Shown in pieces: positions 1 through 50,195 of a stretch of DNA of 64,000 bases. Within the stretch, counting starts at the first letter, position 1. Each line of letters opens with the position of its first letter. A program made the position numbers and the translations under genes. Under the pieces are notes generated by a model that saw nothing but the letters and a program-made list of their open reading frames with translations, did no database searches and was not told the origin of the DNA. Origin of the DNA: Tachypleus tridentatus (Eukaryota; Arthropoda; Merostomata; Xiphosura; Limulidae); contig NC_134834.1 in NCBI RefSeq assembly GCF_004210375.1, forward strand, positions 140,525,009 to 140,589,008, in the 5' to 3' direction.

Positions 1-950
1 CATCTTGGTCATCAAAGAAAATGCCCACTGTAGAGTGATAAATGATCCCATGTTAAACAAGGCAGTTGAATGAGCCATTTGAGGTAGAACAAAACTGATA
101 ACAGACTTCTAATTTCCAGTTTTCTTGGAAACAATAGAAACTCTGAAATCAATACCTAATGAAGTATGTAGAACACATCTGATGGCACACCGAGACAGCA
201 GAACTTCAACCATCTCCAATAAACGACGACCACACATTGGATCCCAAGGCAGAGAGAAATAAATGAATATAGAAGACACAGGAGGAGGAAATAAATGAGA
301 TCACAAATCCTTTAGATAAAATAGCTGCCACATTGAGCTCCAGCTGAGACAAATGGGCATCAAGACTGGAAAGGGTAAAATGTTGATGTACTGATGCAAC
401 TCAAGCCTCCAAGGATTCAGGGATAATGCAAATAAGTAATGATGCAAAAATGGGACCATATGAAATCTTAAAGATTGTGAAATAAGGTTACATCCTGACC
501 TAAAAAGTCCCAACAACAAAGAAACCATATATGCAAAGCCAGAGCTGAAAATGACAAACTAACCAATGTGAAGAAAAAAAGAGACAGGGTGTCACCAGAA
601 AACCCCTCAGACATTTGGTGGAGCCCTCAGGGAGGAGATGGATGACAAAAGGATACTGCAGAAGAGTTGAGGATAAGAGAAGGTGGGAAAATTGGGCACA
701 GGTCAGAGTTAAAGGAGATTTGGGAACTACCAATCCCAAACAGGTAAAACAGAAACAAACAAGTGTTCATCCAGAAAAGGACAGGATGTGAAGGTAGGTC
801 ACATAATGAGGAAGGAAGTGGTTCATAGGAACTATGGGCAAGGGATAAATTACACCTAATAAATGAGGTCCAAAAAAATCATACTAAACTGAATCCTCAG
901 GAGGGCCATGGGAAGACAAAAAAATCAGAAGTGGGAAATAGACAAACCTG
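1..950 (-). mobile_element. DIRS-like tyrosine-recombinase retroelement fragment (gag-like region and RT start), runs off left edge
   Basis: This stretch is purine-rich on the plus strand, unlike the AT-rich introns. Conceptual minus-strand translation with several stops ends near position 1 with VSIVSKKTGN..KSVISF and FNMGSFITLYSG. That resembles the start of DIRS/Ngaro-type reverse transcriptase (VPKKTG..RPVI..LN....FKM). The upstream part, 300-950, may be gag-like and is not recognisable in detail. Confidence 0.5.
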
Positions 951-3048
951 GAAATAGAGGTTGTCTCATACAACATTCAATCTCCATAATGCTAGTCATT
1001 GGCATGATCCACAATACAGTAATATGAACTTTGGAATTCTTCATCAAGAAGAGTTAACCAAACCTGAAATTACAAATAACAACATGACTGTAAAAAACTG
1101 TAATTCAATAAAAATAAAGAAACGTGGAAGTAATTTAAATGAAAACCACTTTGTGATTATACTAAAGCTAAGCAAGAAAGTTGAAACAAAGGAACACTTC
1201 TGAGCTCAAGGATTGCAAAACAACTGATAATTTAGTAGAGGCAAATATAGTCATGTGTCACATGAATATGTCACACTCCTACTGGCAAGAAGTAACGTGA
1301 TTATTTGCATGTTAGAATCATTTGATTCCAACAGGAGTTGCAGAAGGTTTGTGGCATGCACAAATAAAATTTTTCAAATACAAAGGGCAGTACTGGACAA
1401 AAATAGATAATCTTGTGAGAAGAGGCACATACCATATTGAAATTCTAATAAGCTTCTCTCTAAATATGCATCTTTATATACTAAGCTAGTACATTAATCT
1501 ATTGCTACACTGAGATACACACACACACAAACTAAAGTATATATACCCAAAGATCACATATCATAATGTTAACAAATTATTAAAAATTGTGAAACCTTAA
1601 ACGTTCTTTTTACTTTAAAAAAACGAAAAACAAATGATTGTTAAAGACTCAGTCAAAAATCCAGTAAACAGATGATTAGATTACAGATACATAAACAGGT
1701 GTGAAAACACCTCAAACATCTAGACATTACATCACAAAATGTAATGGTATGACAAGTGTCAATGATTTCTGGGCTATGAGTGCCACTAAAGACATAAAAA
1801 AATCTTCAAGTTACAAAAAAAAGAATACATTTGCTACAACTTTGTTTGTTCAAATATTCAACTCTAACAACAATTTTTTATTCAACTGGCTAGAAATATA
1901 AAATAAAAAAATTCCAAATACAAAAATTTAACATTTCCCTTTAAATCTGCCTTACTTTTAGAAAAGTATCTCATTATAATAAGAAGTTTGTTAAATTTAT
2001 TATTGAAATACTTTTATAAACTCATCAGGTACATTAATAGTAAACTTGTTATGACTAACTGTTCTGTAAATTGGTAATTGTAAATTAGTTATGTCAACAG
2101 CTCTAACTTCTACAGTAACATGCTTGACTTCAATCTAACATCAAATAACTATTGTTCTATAACACATTATAGCATCACCACATAATTAACCTATAAGATA
2201 AAGCATATGAAAATATTTCATGAAAACTATATTATTTTTGTCATTTAAAACAATAAACAATTTATGAAAAACACAGGAGCTAAAAAACAATAGTTTGATT
2301 CATAATAATACTAAATACAAAACTTATCTGTAAAGGATATAAATAAAATTTTAAGTTGCTATACAGACATAGGCAAACATAAATCTTTGATCAAGCAAAA
2401 GTAATAAATTTACCAAAAGTATAAGAGTTAAAAATTTAATTGCACTCAGCCCTGATAACTTGACATACATCTTACATTATCCAATAAGCTACTATAGACC
2501 AAACATTTTAACACTTTCATTCTTACTTCAGCAAACATACCACAGTATGAACAGCTAAGTTTAAAATGTAAGTTACAATGCTTTTAATAATAGTACCATA
2601 TTACAAAAACATTTTTGCTATATGTTTTATAATAAACAGTTGTTTAGACTGACAAGACAACCTTACATAAAATATCACAACTGATTTATCTTTCAAGATC
2701 ATTCTTGTAGTTTAATGTTATATACCTCACTATAATTACACAATTCTTCTGCTTCTATTTTAACCAAACAATTCTGTGAAGCTGGCTTACTAAAAGGAGA
2801 AACATCTCAGCTATGGTAGAGTTTTAATACTTGACACAGTAAGAAAACTATAACAGAAAAGCTTAATTTAAACTTAATTATCAATTGTAATTATTTTTTC
2901 AGTTTTTTCTAAGGATCAAATCTATTTTCATTCTGATTTTTTTTATTACACAAACTGAAATTCATTTTATAAACATTGTTTCCATCTCACATTGTAATAA
3001 AAAATTGACCAATTCTAACACAAATAAAGCATAACACAAAACTTGCAC
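951..3048. other. ARFGEF intron 10 (part), no recognisable gene
   Basis: Very AT-rich DNA downstream of exon 10. I see no conserved exon, RNA gene or element apart from a short (CA)n near 1518-1529. Confidence 0.6.
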
Positions 3049-41068
<38,020 letters not shown>

Positions 41069-41200
41069 CGTTTAAACTTTTTCCGACATACAACATTATT
41101 CCTTACAATTCACACTCCTTTCGCTACGAGAGTATAAGTACAATGTTGTTGCCAAAGTCAACCTCATGACGTCGTTACTTTAATAATAAGAAAAATTATT
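41069..41200 (-). promoter_or_regulatory. ARFGEF 5' flank / probable 5'UTR and promoter-proximal DNA
   Basis: This is the sequence just upstream of the ARFGEF start codon. It has no in-frame coding continuation and no TATA box near the ATG. An ATF/CREB-like core (tgacgtc at about 41167-41173) is visible. The transcription start is not determined, and an upstream non-coding exon cannot be excluded. Confidence 0.3.
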
Positions 41201-41748
41201 AAATTAAATCAGTAAAATGAATTACATTTTAAAGCTGAAAGTACTTCTGGAATAAAATTAAGCATCATGAGTTTTACCTGATACACTCACCAAGGTTTTT
41301 AGACTCGAGTGACTGTTATTTAACATTATTCAGTGGTTTTTAGATTTATTTAACCACACTGGCATTGACAAAAATGAGAAATAATAATACTGTGTATATC
41401 AATATGTAATATGCAGGCTCATTATATGTTTCCCAACTGCTTTCTGTAATATAGTTATTTTAAAAAAACATTTTTTTTTAAGATTGATTCTCTGCAGTTT
41501 TACGCGGTGCAGAAAACTATACATTTGTTTTTGTTCTTCTCTTTTTTTTTGTTATTCTATAGCAAATAGTATCTGGAATATTGCTTCAAGTTCACACGCT
41601 GTGTAGAACAAATCAGCGACAGCAATGACTTTCATTGGCCGTGTTGATAATATCTAGAAATAACAGCTTTCACAGTGTTATAGGAGAATGATTAGTGACG
41701 TTATAACGTACGTCATTGTAAATGAATCCGACGTTTCGTATTAGTAGA

Positions 41749-42030
41749 TTTGTTTGTTTGTTTGTTTGGGAATTTCGCACAAAGCTACTCGAGGGCTATC
41801 TGTGCTAGCCGTCCCTAATTTAGCAGTGTAAGACTAGAGGGAAGGCAGCTAGTCATCACCACCCACCACCAACTCTTGGGCTACTCTTTTACCAACGAAT
41901 AGTGGGATTGACCGTCACATTATACACCCCCACGGCTGGGAGGGCGAGCATGTTTAGCGCGACGCGGGCGCGAACCCGCGACCCTCGGATTACAAGTCGC
42001 ACGCCTTACGCGCTAGGCCATGCCGGGCCC
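41749..42030 (-). mobile_element. Full-length tRNA-derived SINE (family A) with target-site duplication
   Basis: The minus strand begins gggcccggcatggcctagcg, a tRNA-like head with box A, and has gggttcgcgcc as box B. It continues through the family body and ends in a (CAAA)n tail. The 11-bp flank gtattagtaga is present at 41738-41748 and 42031-42041. An intact duplication and full length point to a comparatively young insertion. Confidence 0.95.
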
Positions 42031-42041
42031 GTATTAGTAGA

Positions 42042-43500
42042 AATCACTGAATTCAAATCAGATCTATTAGATTTATAGTGGGAGTTGGCTGATAAGAAAA
42101 TATTGTGAGAGACTAAAAGCTGTTTACTGATTTACTGGTTCTATAGAGGGCAACTTTCTAAATCAATGTAAGTAAGTATGTATACCTTTTTTTTGTTTGT
42201 TTGTTTTCATTTTACATCATATATCTAATCTATTTGTTTTATTAGCTTAAACTTAGTTGTTTAGTTAAACTCAGATTTATTTCACAATTGTCCTGATTAA
42301 CCATCCCACGACAAAGTGTACCGATTTAACACTTGTAAGGAAATCAGTTTTATATGAGAATACGAAAATTATACTAGACATTTCTATCATATTGCAATAT
42401 TAAAGCATTTATTCGGAATTTATTTCTTTATTCTGTTTATGTGTAGGTTTCACATAACATGTGATGATCAAGAAATCTGTTGAGTTTTATTTAATTCTAA
42501 CTATATTTGTTTCTTTGTTATTCTCGTGCAGACGATATTTGTCTGTTGTAGAAATTACTCTAATAGTGTACATTATGCAAGAATTTTGACAGCAATATCC
42601 TTAAGTGGCAGTTAGGGTGATATATCAAGGTTAAAGACTCACTAATGTTTGAATAAAAATGACTAGTCTCGTGGATAGGGCAAGTTCATATGGGTAAGTA
42701 TAACATTTCTTTGAAATAAGGGACACTAAATTTAGTCACTCTGTTATACAGATTCATCCTGATCAATTGAAGATATAAGATCCTTTAAGAGCGATCATCT
42801 CGGGTCAATAAGACAAAGACACACACACTTTCTTTATGCTAAGACTATTTGATTAAAGATTTTCATTGTGTGTTTCATTTTATGTTCATTTTTTATTTCT
42901 TCCATTCTCATGACATAATTATTCAAAGATGTAACATTCTTTCTAATATTTAACTTCTCTTATTAAACATATCAATTTAATTGTCAAGTTTTTTACATAC
43001 GAGTTGTATTCTTTACTGAAGGTGCTTTTAAGTGTTGGCGTTAAATTTCAAGAATAGGCAAACAGCGATCAGTCCACTTGTTTTAAAATATTATATGAGC
43101 ACAAATCAAACGTATGTAAAAATAGTTGTTACACTGCTGGTAATCACAGTTGTTTTCAGAGCTTTGAACAATCGTCTCTTTTCTTCCCAAAACCCAAACA
43201 GACTGGATTCAGTTACGTTAAACACAAAAGAGACACATCTCACCAGGTGGCACCTTGGTTATTTTCCCTGTAGGTATTGTCCTTTAACATATATCACATA
43301 ATATGACAACATCTCCAATAACCCCAACCAATGAAAGTTGCTGATGGTTATGTTAATCATCTTCTCTCATTCTAGGTGTCCTCTCCTAATCGACTCATAA
43401 GTCAGCTTCATCACCTAAGTCCAATTTTCTATTGGTACTATGATCAGTTTAACTTTCCCAGTAGAAATATCTTGATAGATCTAGAACAGCACCACCATGT
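42042..43500. other. Intergenic, nothing recognised
   Basis: Low-complexity AT-rich DNA with no gene, RNA gene or identifiable element. Confidence 0.6.
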
Positions 43501-43930
43501 GATTATCTGTTCTGAAAAATTTTTTCTCCTTTGTCTTACGCTCGACTTTCTTATAGGTATTGTACAAAGTTTCTGCAGTGAAGAGTCTTTCTTCTGAATT
43601 TCCTTCAGTTCCTATAGACATGACATTCAGGATGTCTCATCTCCTTAAGAGACTTGCATGGGCTTGATTTTTGCTTGCTTTTCCTTTCTTAAGCTCTTGT
43701 GATGACTGCAGATACTTCTTCACTCTCTTTTTCCTCAGTTTGAATAGACTTACACTCAGGATGTCATCTTTCGAAACTTTCAGGAGGTTGATGTTTTGTT
43801 GCTTTTCTTTTCTTGAGCTCTTGTGGTGGCTGTAGGTGTCTCATCAGTCTCCTTTCTATCTGGTTCCTCCAAAATCCAGCTCTCTGAAATTTTGCCAATC
43901 ACCAAGTACCCATGGCCTTAAATTTTCACG
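43500..43930 (-). repeat. Tandem-module decayed coding-like segment
   Basis: On the minus strand two adjacent modules of about 120 bp (43860-43740 and 43740-43610) share cacaagagct.aagaaa, aaaagcaa and gacatcctga.tgt. Translated they read TATTRAQEKKSNKT and SAVITRA.ERKSKQK. Short Thr-Arg-Ala/Ser-Gln patterns occur in Gypsy-type polyproteins, but no domain is visible. It may be a relic of an LTR element or of a host gene. Confidence 0.35.
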
Positions 43931-44100
43931 CATAGTATGAAAAATCCACCTTTATTCTTGCTATAGGAATTTTTTTTTCACTGCCCATCAATCAGCACAC
44001 ACAGATATACCTTACTGATTACTTGATCATCAGATACTAGACTGATTCTCATTGCTCACACAATGTCTCATAGAATCTTCAGTTATTTGTCCCCAACAAA

Positions 44101-44376
44101 GGGGCCCAGCACGGCCAGGGGGTTAGGGTTTTCGATTCATCATGTAAGGATCATAGGTTCGAATCTTCGTCACACCAAACGTGCTTGCGTTTTCAGCCGT
44201 GGGGACATTATAATATGACAGTAAATTGCACTATTCTTTCGTAAAAGAGTAGCCCAAGAGTTGGCAGTGGATGGTGATAACTAGCTACCATCTCTCTAGT
44301 CTTACACTGCTAAATTAGGAACAGCTAGTAAAGATATTCTTCATGTAGTTTTGTGCGAAATTCATAAGAAACAAAC
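44101..44376 (+). mobile_element. tRNA-derived SINE (family A)
   Basis: The head ggggcccagcacggccaggg has box A, and ataggttcgaatcttcgtc is box B. Then come the family body in forward orientation and the 3' region ttttgtgcgaaattcataag. It is diverged but nearly full length. Confidence 0.9.
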
Positions 44377-44999
44377 TGTCCTTAACACAGCCTTCTTCTA
44401 CTGGCATTATGTGGTTTGTTGGCACCTCTCAATATCTGTGACATGCTTCAATTAGCGCTGGCACAACTGACCTAGTTGCTAGCTTGAGCTAACCATTTAT
44501 GCCCTGTTTAATCCTGCTGATGGTGAATCTGATGAATTATCTTAATTCTGTTTCTTCTTGCAGTAACATAAATGGTGACATACGTTTTTTTTTGTTCAAC
44601 ACAGTTCATACACAGCTATTAAACAAACATTTGAAAATTATCGCTTCTAAAATTATTAAATTTAACACTTGCGCCGTAGTTAAACAGAAACAGTTGTGTA
44701 TATCGAATGCGCATTGTTTTAAGATTGTCCCAGTTTTATTTAAATGTACCACATAAATGATAAAAACTAAGATCTAATAAACCCGTCAGAAAGCACTCAT
44801 TCCATTTTAGGCATATTTTTTTCTGCAGGATTAAAAATACTATAAATCAGCATAGTAAATAAAGTTTAAATTTGAAATGTTACAATAACGACCAAGAAAA
44901 TCAGAACAAATTTATAAGTTCGATAATTCTTAACGTTCGGAAGATTATTCCTAAGTAAGATACTCTCTTTCAGGATATAAAGTAACAGAATATTTAATG

Positions 45000-45510
45000 A
45001 CAACAAGGGACCTGCTGGTCAATCAAGACAGTCCCATTTACTTTTAAAAAGACGACTCAAACTCAGTTCTGTTAATTGAAATATTTATCACTTCTTCCTT
45101 TTCAATTCATAAAATTGGCTGTATTCGTCACATTTGAATACAATCCATTCCCAAAGCCAAATGCTCTATAAGTAAATTAAAACTAAGTCAAATATGAACT
45201 CATATCCTAGTAAAATTTGTACTGTGTTCCCTTGTTTTATTCTCACCATTAAACACGAAAAAAAGTATTCGATACCATAAGTTCCTTTAATAAACTTGAA
45301 TACTTCAATCAAATACTTCCTATTTTCTTTTTCTTTTTTTTGAGAAAACAGCTTCAGAGATTTTAACCCGTCCTTGTAAGACAACCTTTACATCTAAGGT
45401 ATCATCCTAGTTGCCTCTCTATTGAACTATTTCCAACAATTCAATCTCCTTCTTTAAGTAAGGAGCCCAAGACTGAATGAAATACAGCAAATAAAATTAA
45501 TTAGTGAACA
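45000..45510 (-). pseudogene. CR1-like LINE 3' end, second decayed copy
   Basis: It shares order and blocks with 39030-39540: a lead of the type caa.a.ggacctgctggtc, then cattccca.agcca, then cctagtaaaatttgta. No frame is intact. Confidence 0.5.
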
Positions 45511-46164
45511 ATGCAATGAAATTATAACGTTTTTTTTTATACATATATTTAAAGAAACCAAAAATCCTATTTGCTTTACGTCTAGCACTAGCACACTGTT
45601 TGAGTGGCTTAAAAAATTGTGAAAATTGAACATGAAAATTTTTCTTCCAAAGCATTATACATCATACGTAATTCTATGCCTGAGTAGATTGAGTTCAAAA
45701 TTTAAAATCAGTAGTATATACATAATATCGTGTGTAAAAATGATAAAGGTCGAATGGAAACATTCCGAAATGTTCGGTAAACACGTTTTTAATCATTCCC
45801 GAGGAACCATTATTTCTTATTTAAGATATCCGACTCATGAACAGTTTGCATAAAAAACAAATTGTTGTGAAAATGCCAGATCTGATGTTTCTTCATGAAG
45901 AATCAAAAATGAATTTCAGTAAATCAATAAAAGTTAACTTGATTTGACAGCTTAATCATTTGTCAGTATAATAATAAAAAAAATTGTATGTGTGTGGGGG
46001 AGCAGTATGTGTGTATACATAATGTGCTAGAGAGCACAATAGCACGTGCTTATTAAAATTTTAATTCCAACCCTTTCTCGTTTGTTTTCCTTAAATATTC
46101 TTGCAAAGCTACACAAAATGTATCTGCCCCAGGTCTCCATAAATTAAACTTTTAGTTAAAGGAA

Positions 46165-46290
46165 AGGATTTTGTTTGTATTAGCGTAAAGCTACGCAATA
46201 GACTATTAGCGCTTTGTTCACCACAGGTACTCGAACCACAGATGTTAGCGTTGCAAGTCTATAAACTTGCCGCTGCCCACTAGAGGGAAG
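46165..46290 (-). mobile_element. Short tRNA-derived SINE (family B)
   Basis: The plus strand reads gcgtaaagctacgcaataga and then ggtactcgaaccacagatgt, followed by a cgctgcccactagaggg end. The layout is that of family B. Confidence 0.6.
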
Positions 46291-46737
46291 GAAGAAACTA
46301 ATCAAAAGTAACCACCACTAAATCTTGGGTTATTCTTGTTTGACGGAAGAGTGGAATCTGATCGTAACCCAGGCTCAAAGTGCTGTAACGGGAAGGGAAC
46401 ATTGGGCTCTAAGATTTACAATCCGGCACGCTAGTCATTAAGCCAAACCCAGCCATCAACACGTATTAGAAAAACGAATAAATTATAAATAGTTCTTTGT
46501 TGTGCTCTTTTTCTCCTTACGTTTTCTGATGACAGATTTAGTGGTTTTGTACCATATAAACATCAAATAATTAAAAATGAAAATAACTTTTGTTCTAGTA
46601 CTGAAGTTTCTGGCGGTTGACACATGAACAGACTGATGTTTAGAATAGCATGAAGTCATGAGCTTAATTAAACAAATTATCAAAGCTGGTAGTTTCTTTT
46701 CTTAATACTTGAGGTTGTTGGTGCACAATAAGGTTGT

Positions 46738-46850
46738 TTTGGCTTATCTCTTTCTTTTAAGTCCAAAACTACACAATAGACCACCTGTGACGTGTCTATC
46801 ACGTTAAAAAGAACCGAGGATTTTAGCGTTTCAAGTTCGTAAATAATTTT
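46738..46850 (-). mobile_element. Eroded family B SINE
   Basis: The blocks aaaactacacaatagaccac and ttttagcgtttcaagttcgt match the family B layout weakly. Confidence 0.4.
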
Positions 46851-47141
46851 TTTTTTAATTAATCAAGAAATGTACAGAAGCACGATGGATGCTGTTCCCT
46901 TGCTACATCACATCACCTCTAATCTATCAGCAAAAAACTAGGAAAGGTTACGTTTAGTTTTCTCGGAAATTCTAAAATAAACAAATTCCGTTTTCCACAT
47001 TCTAATCTAAGACATTTTTTCGTGAAATTAAAGGGTTCATTTTCTTATTTCAACCAACAAAACAAAGGCTCAGTAATGAAATATGTATAATTATAATGGT
47101 AAATAAATGAAACTAATTAGTTTCTTATATACTGTACAGAA

Positions 47142-47235
47142 CGTGGGTCGGTATTGACCTTCTTAGGTCAAAACGTTGTTATCTACTTTATTAGTAAAAG
47201 TGTTAACACCTGTACCAGCCCTTCTGAGATACATT
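47142..47235 (+). mobile_element. Penelope-tail-like unit (~94 bp)
   Basis: It contains gaccttcttaggtcaaaacg followed by ttgttatctac, then gtgttaacacctgtaccagc and ccttctgagatac. It has the same block order and spacing as 20373-20454 and 53105-53188. Target-site duplications are not clear. Confidence 0.6.
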
Positions 47236-47654
47236 TTTATTTTAAGTGGGTTTCTTGTAATCACGAAACATTTGGTTCGCTACTTAGTTTTAAACCAAAA
47301 CGTCCATGACATATATTCCTGTAAAGTTTTAAAACGTGTGCCATTATACACATTTTTTTCCTTCTAACAAGGAATACACTAGATGTAGTGCAAGAAGTTC
47401 ATAGTGTTTTAATCATGAAAATATTATCTTCTTCTTTCTTTAATATTTATATAATGCAAAAGATGACGCACTTTCATATTTATAATAGACTTTCCAAAAG
47501 TCTTCAATAAAATGCTATTAGAAAAGTTGAAGTACATGTGGGTAAATAACGTGAAGGAAAATGGTAATATCTAAATTGTTCTTTCTAAATAAATTTAACC
47601 GTTTTACTTCTTATTAGATAATGTTATCGAAATTTATTAACTACATTCTGAAAA

Positions 47655-47876
47655 TTTGGTTTATTTTGAATTTCGCGCAAAGTTACTCAAGGGCTACCTA
47701 ATTTAGTAGTGTAAGACTAGATAGAAAGCTTGTCATCACCACCCACCGCTAACTCTTGAGCTACTTTTTTACCAACGAATAGTGGGATTGACCGTCAGAT
47801 TATAACGCCCCCACGGCTGAAAAGGCGAGCATGTTTGGTGTGACAGGGATTCGAACCACTTGGCCACACCGGGCCC
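47655..47876 (-). mobile_element. tRNA-derived SINE (family A), internally deleted
   Basis: The family body and the right end ggccacaccgggccc are present. About 40 bp between box B and box A, and a part near the tail, are missing. Confidence 0.88.
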
Positions 47877-47914
47877 TGTTTGTTAGAATAAGAGCTTTCT
47901 TCTAAAACATCACA

Positions 47915-48016
47915 GTGACATAATGGTATGTTGGTGGACTTATAACGTTAGATATCGGGTTTCGTAACCCATAGTGAGCAAAGCAAAAATAGCCCATTTT
48001 ATAGCTTTGTGGTTAA
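47915..48016 (+). mobile_element. Family B SINE, forward orientation
   Basis: It contains acataatggtatgttggtgg, then cgggtttcgtaacccatagt, then aatagcccattttatagctt, the reverse complement of the layout at 50968-51100. Confidence 0.55.
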
Positions 48017-48108
48017 GTTCAAATATGAAATCATAATACAGTTTTTTCTTCTGAATAATCCAACTTTTATTAAATATAAAAAAAATATATTTTTTCTATT
48101 TAATCTTG

Positions 48109-48174
48109 TTTTTATGATCTCAGGTGTTACACTGGTAACTTTTGGTAACAGTGTAACACCTGAGATCATAAAAA
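48109..48174. repeat. Perfect 26-bp-arm hairpin with 14-nt loop
   Basis: The arm tttttatgatctcaggtgtt..(48109-48134) has its exact reverse complement at 48149-48174, and the loop gtaacttttggtaa lies between. It lies about 50 bp left of a Tc1 terminal repeat. It could be the fused ends of a small inverted-repeat element. Confidence 0.9.
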
Positions 48175-48222
48175 TATATAAATTTTGACAATTTTTTTAT
48201 TATATATATATTTATATATATA

Positions 48223-49200
48223 CACACACACTTCATGGCCAAAAGTATGTGGACACCCGACCATCACACCCATATGTGCTTGTTGAACATCTCATTCCAA
48301 AAACATGGGCATTAATATGAAGTTGATCACCCTTTGCTGTTGTAATAACCTCCACTCTTCTGGGAAGGTTTTTCACTAAATTTTGAAACATGACTGCCGG
48401 GATTCGCTCCTATTCAGCCACAAGAACATCAGTAAGGTCGGGCAATGATGTCGGGCGAGAAGGCCTAGCTCGCAGCCGGCATTCTAATTCATCCCAAAAG
48501 TGTTCGGTGGGGTTAAGGTCAGAGTTCTGTGCAGGCGAGTCAAGTTATTCCACACCAACCTCGGCAAACTATGTCTTTATGGATCTCGCTTTGTGCACGG
48601 GGGCATTGTTAATTTGAAACAAAGAAGAACCTTCCCGAAACTGTTGCCACAAAGTTGGAAGCACACAATTCTGTAGCATTAAGATTTCCCTTCACTAGAA
48701 CTAGAAAGCTTAGCCAAAACCATGAAAAACAGCTCTAAACCATTATTTCTCCTCCACAAAACTCTACAGTTAGCACTATGCATTCAGGTAGGTAGCGTTT
48801 TCCTTGCATCTGCCAAACCCAGATTTGTCCGTCAGACTGAACCGTGATTCATCTTTCCAGAGAACGCGTTTTTGCTGCTCCAGAGTCCAACGGCAGTGTG
48901 CTTTACACCACTTTAACTGACGCTTGGCATTGCACATAGTGATCCTAGTCTTGTATGCGGCTGTTTGGCCATGGAAACCCATTTCATGAAGCTCCTGACA
49001 AACAGTTCTTGTGCTAACGTTGCTTCCGGAGACAGTTTGGAACTTGGTAATGAGTGTTGCAACTGTAGACAGATGATTTTCACATGCTACACACTTCAGC
49101 ACTCGGCGGTCCCGTTCTGTGAGTTTGTGTGGCCTACCGTTTTGTGGCTAAGCTGTTGTTGCACAATTGTTGATCATACAACATCGTAGTCATTACCATG
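48223..49200 (-). mobile_element. Tc1-like transposon relic, one terminal repeat left
   Basis: The left end reads cacacacacttcatggccaa and aaagtatgtggacacc, a typical Tc1 terminal repeat. The minus strand encodes GRPHKLTERDRRVLK, the DNA-binding end (about 49140), and RTVCQELHEMGFHGQTAAYK. Then come [13 protein letters not shown] (first catalytic Asp, DES), NAPVHKARS (second Asp region), SDLNPTEHFWDELE (third catalytic residue) and LPRRVEVITTAKG. Several stops are present. No matching right terminal repeat is found by 49400. Confidence 0.9.
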
Positions 49201-49439
49201 ACTAAAGATAACAGAAACATCATTGTTGATGAATGGAACACGAGAATCACTACTGGAATACGAAATACTTTTATGCACAATCCATAGAGCAGACGTGACA
49301 CACATATACCAATATAGCTTGCTACATCAACTTCTGCGAATGTAGAGTTGCACAAACAGGTTTATTGCCTTCTAAAAATTATACTCTGTTTCCTTAAGGT
49401 TTACGATCAAATTTACAAGCAGAAATATAGTGAAATAAC

Positions 49440-50195
49440 TTAATAACAGATAACTATCACCTGGATCCTGCTGGAATGATGCCTGCAGCTACAACAAATA
49501 TTTTGTTCTAAGCGATGACAAGGATGATAGTGTTTGAATTGTGCTATATCCTGATTTTGCGCAACAGAAATGACCAATTTCTTGATCGAACTGTCACCTG
49601 CGACGACAAGTAGATACTTTACGACAACAGAAAGCGATGTGCACAATGGCTTAACTGTAATGAAGCTTCAGAACACTTACCAAAGCCAAAATTGCAACAA
49701 CAGAAGATTATTGGTACTGTATGGTGGTCTGTGGGCTGGTATTATCCATTACAGCTTGCTCAACCAAGGCCAGAATATCATAGCGGAGGCTTACTGTCAA
49801 GAATTGGAAAAATGCATAGAAAGTTGCATGAAAAAATGTCAGTATTAGCCAATCAAACAGGGCCAATCTTGCATCATGATAATGCTTGGCCACATGTTAC
49901 TGTAATGACGTTCCAGGAGCTCAATGAATTGAGCTATGAAACATTTTCTCATCCTCCTTACTCCCTAGACCTGTCACCCACCCACTACCACTTTTTAAGC
50001 ATTTGAACAACTTTTTAGAAGATAAAAGATTTAAAAACAGCGCAGCAGCAGAGATTGGCTTTAACGAGTTTTTTTAGTTCTAGAACTTCAGACATTTATC
50101 GTCATGGCATAAATTATCTTGTTCTCGTTGTTAAAAGTGTACAGATATACAAGGTTCTCATTTTGATTAATAAAGTTGCTTATTAATGTTTTTTT
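49440..50195 (+). pseudogene. mariner transposase relic, C-terminal half
   Basis: In broken frames it reads RNRNDQFLDRTVTCDDK and ILYDNRKRCAQWL (49560-49650), then PKPKLQQQKIIGTVWWSVG. HHDNAWPHVT (DNA.PH catalytic block) and PPYSLDLSPTHYHF (SPDLSP.DYHLF block) follow. The end reads YRHGINYLV. It has the order of mariner proteins, but the N-terminal half and both terminal repeats are not recognised. It lies about 240 bp from the Tc1 relic, in opposite orientation. Confidence 0.9.

Noticed and set aside
2161..2260. Next ARFGEF exon (the HUS box with DCD) left of exon 10
   Set aside because: No minus-strand reading in 1-3048 gives the expected conserved string; the exon must be beyond the window.
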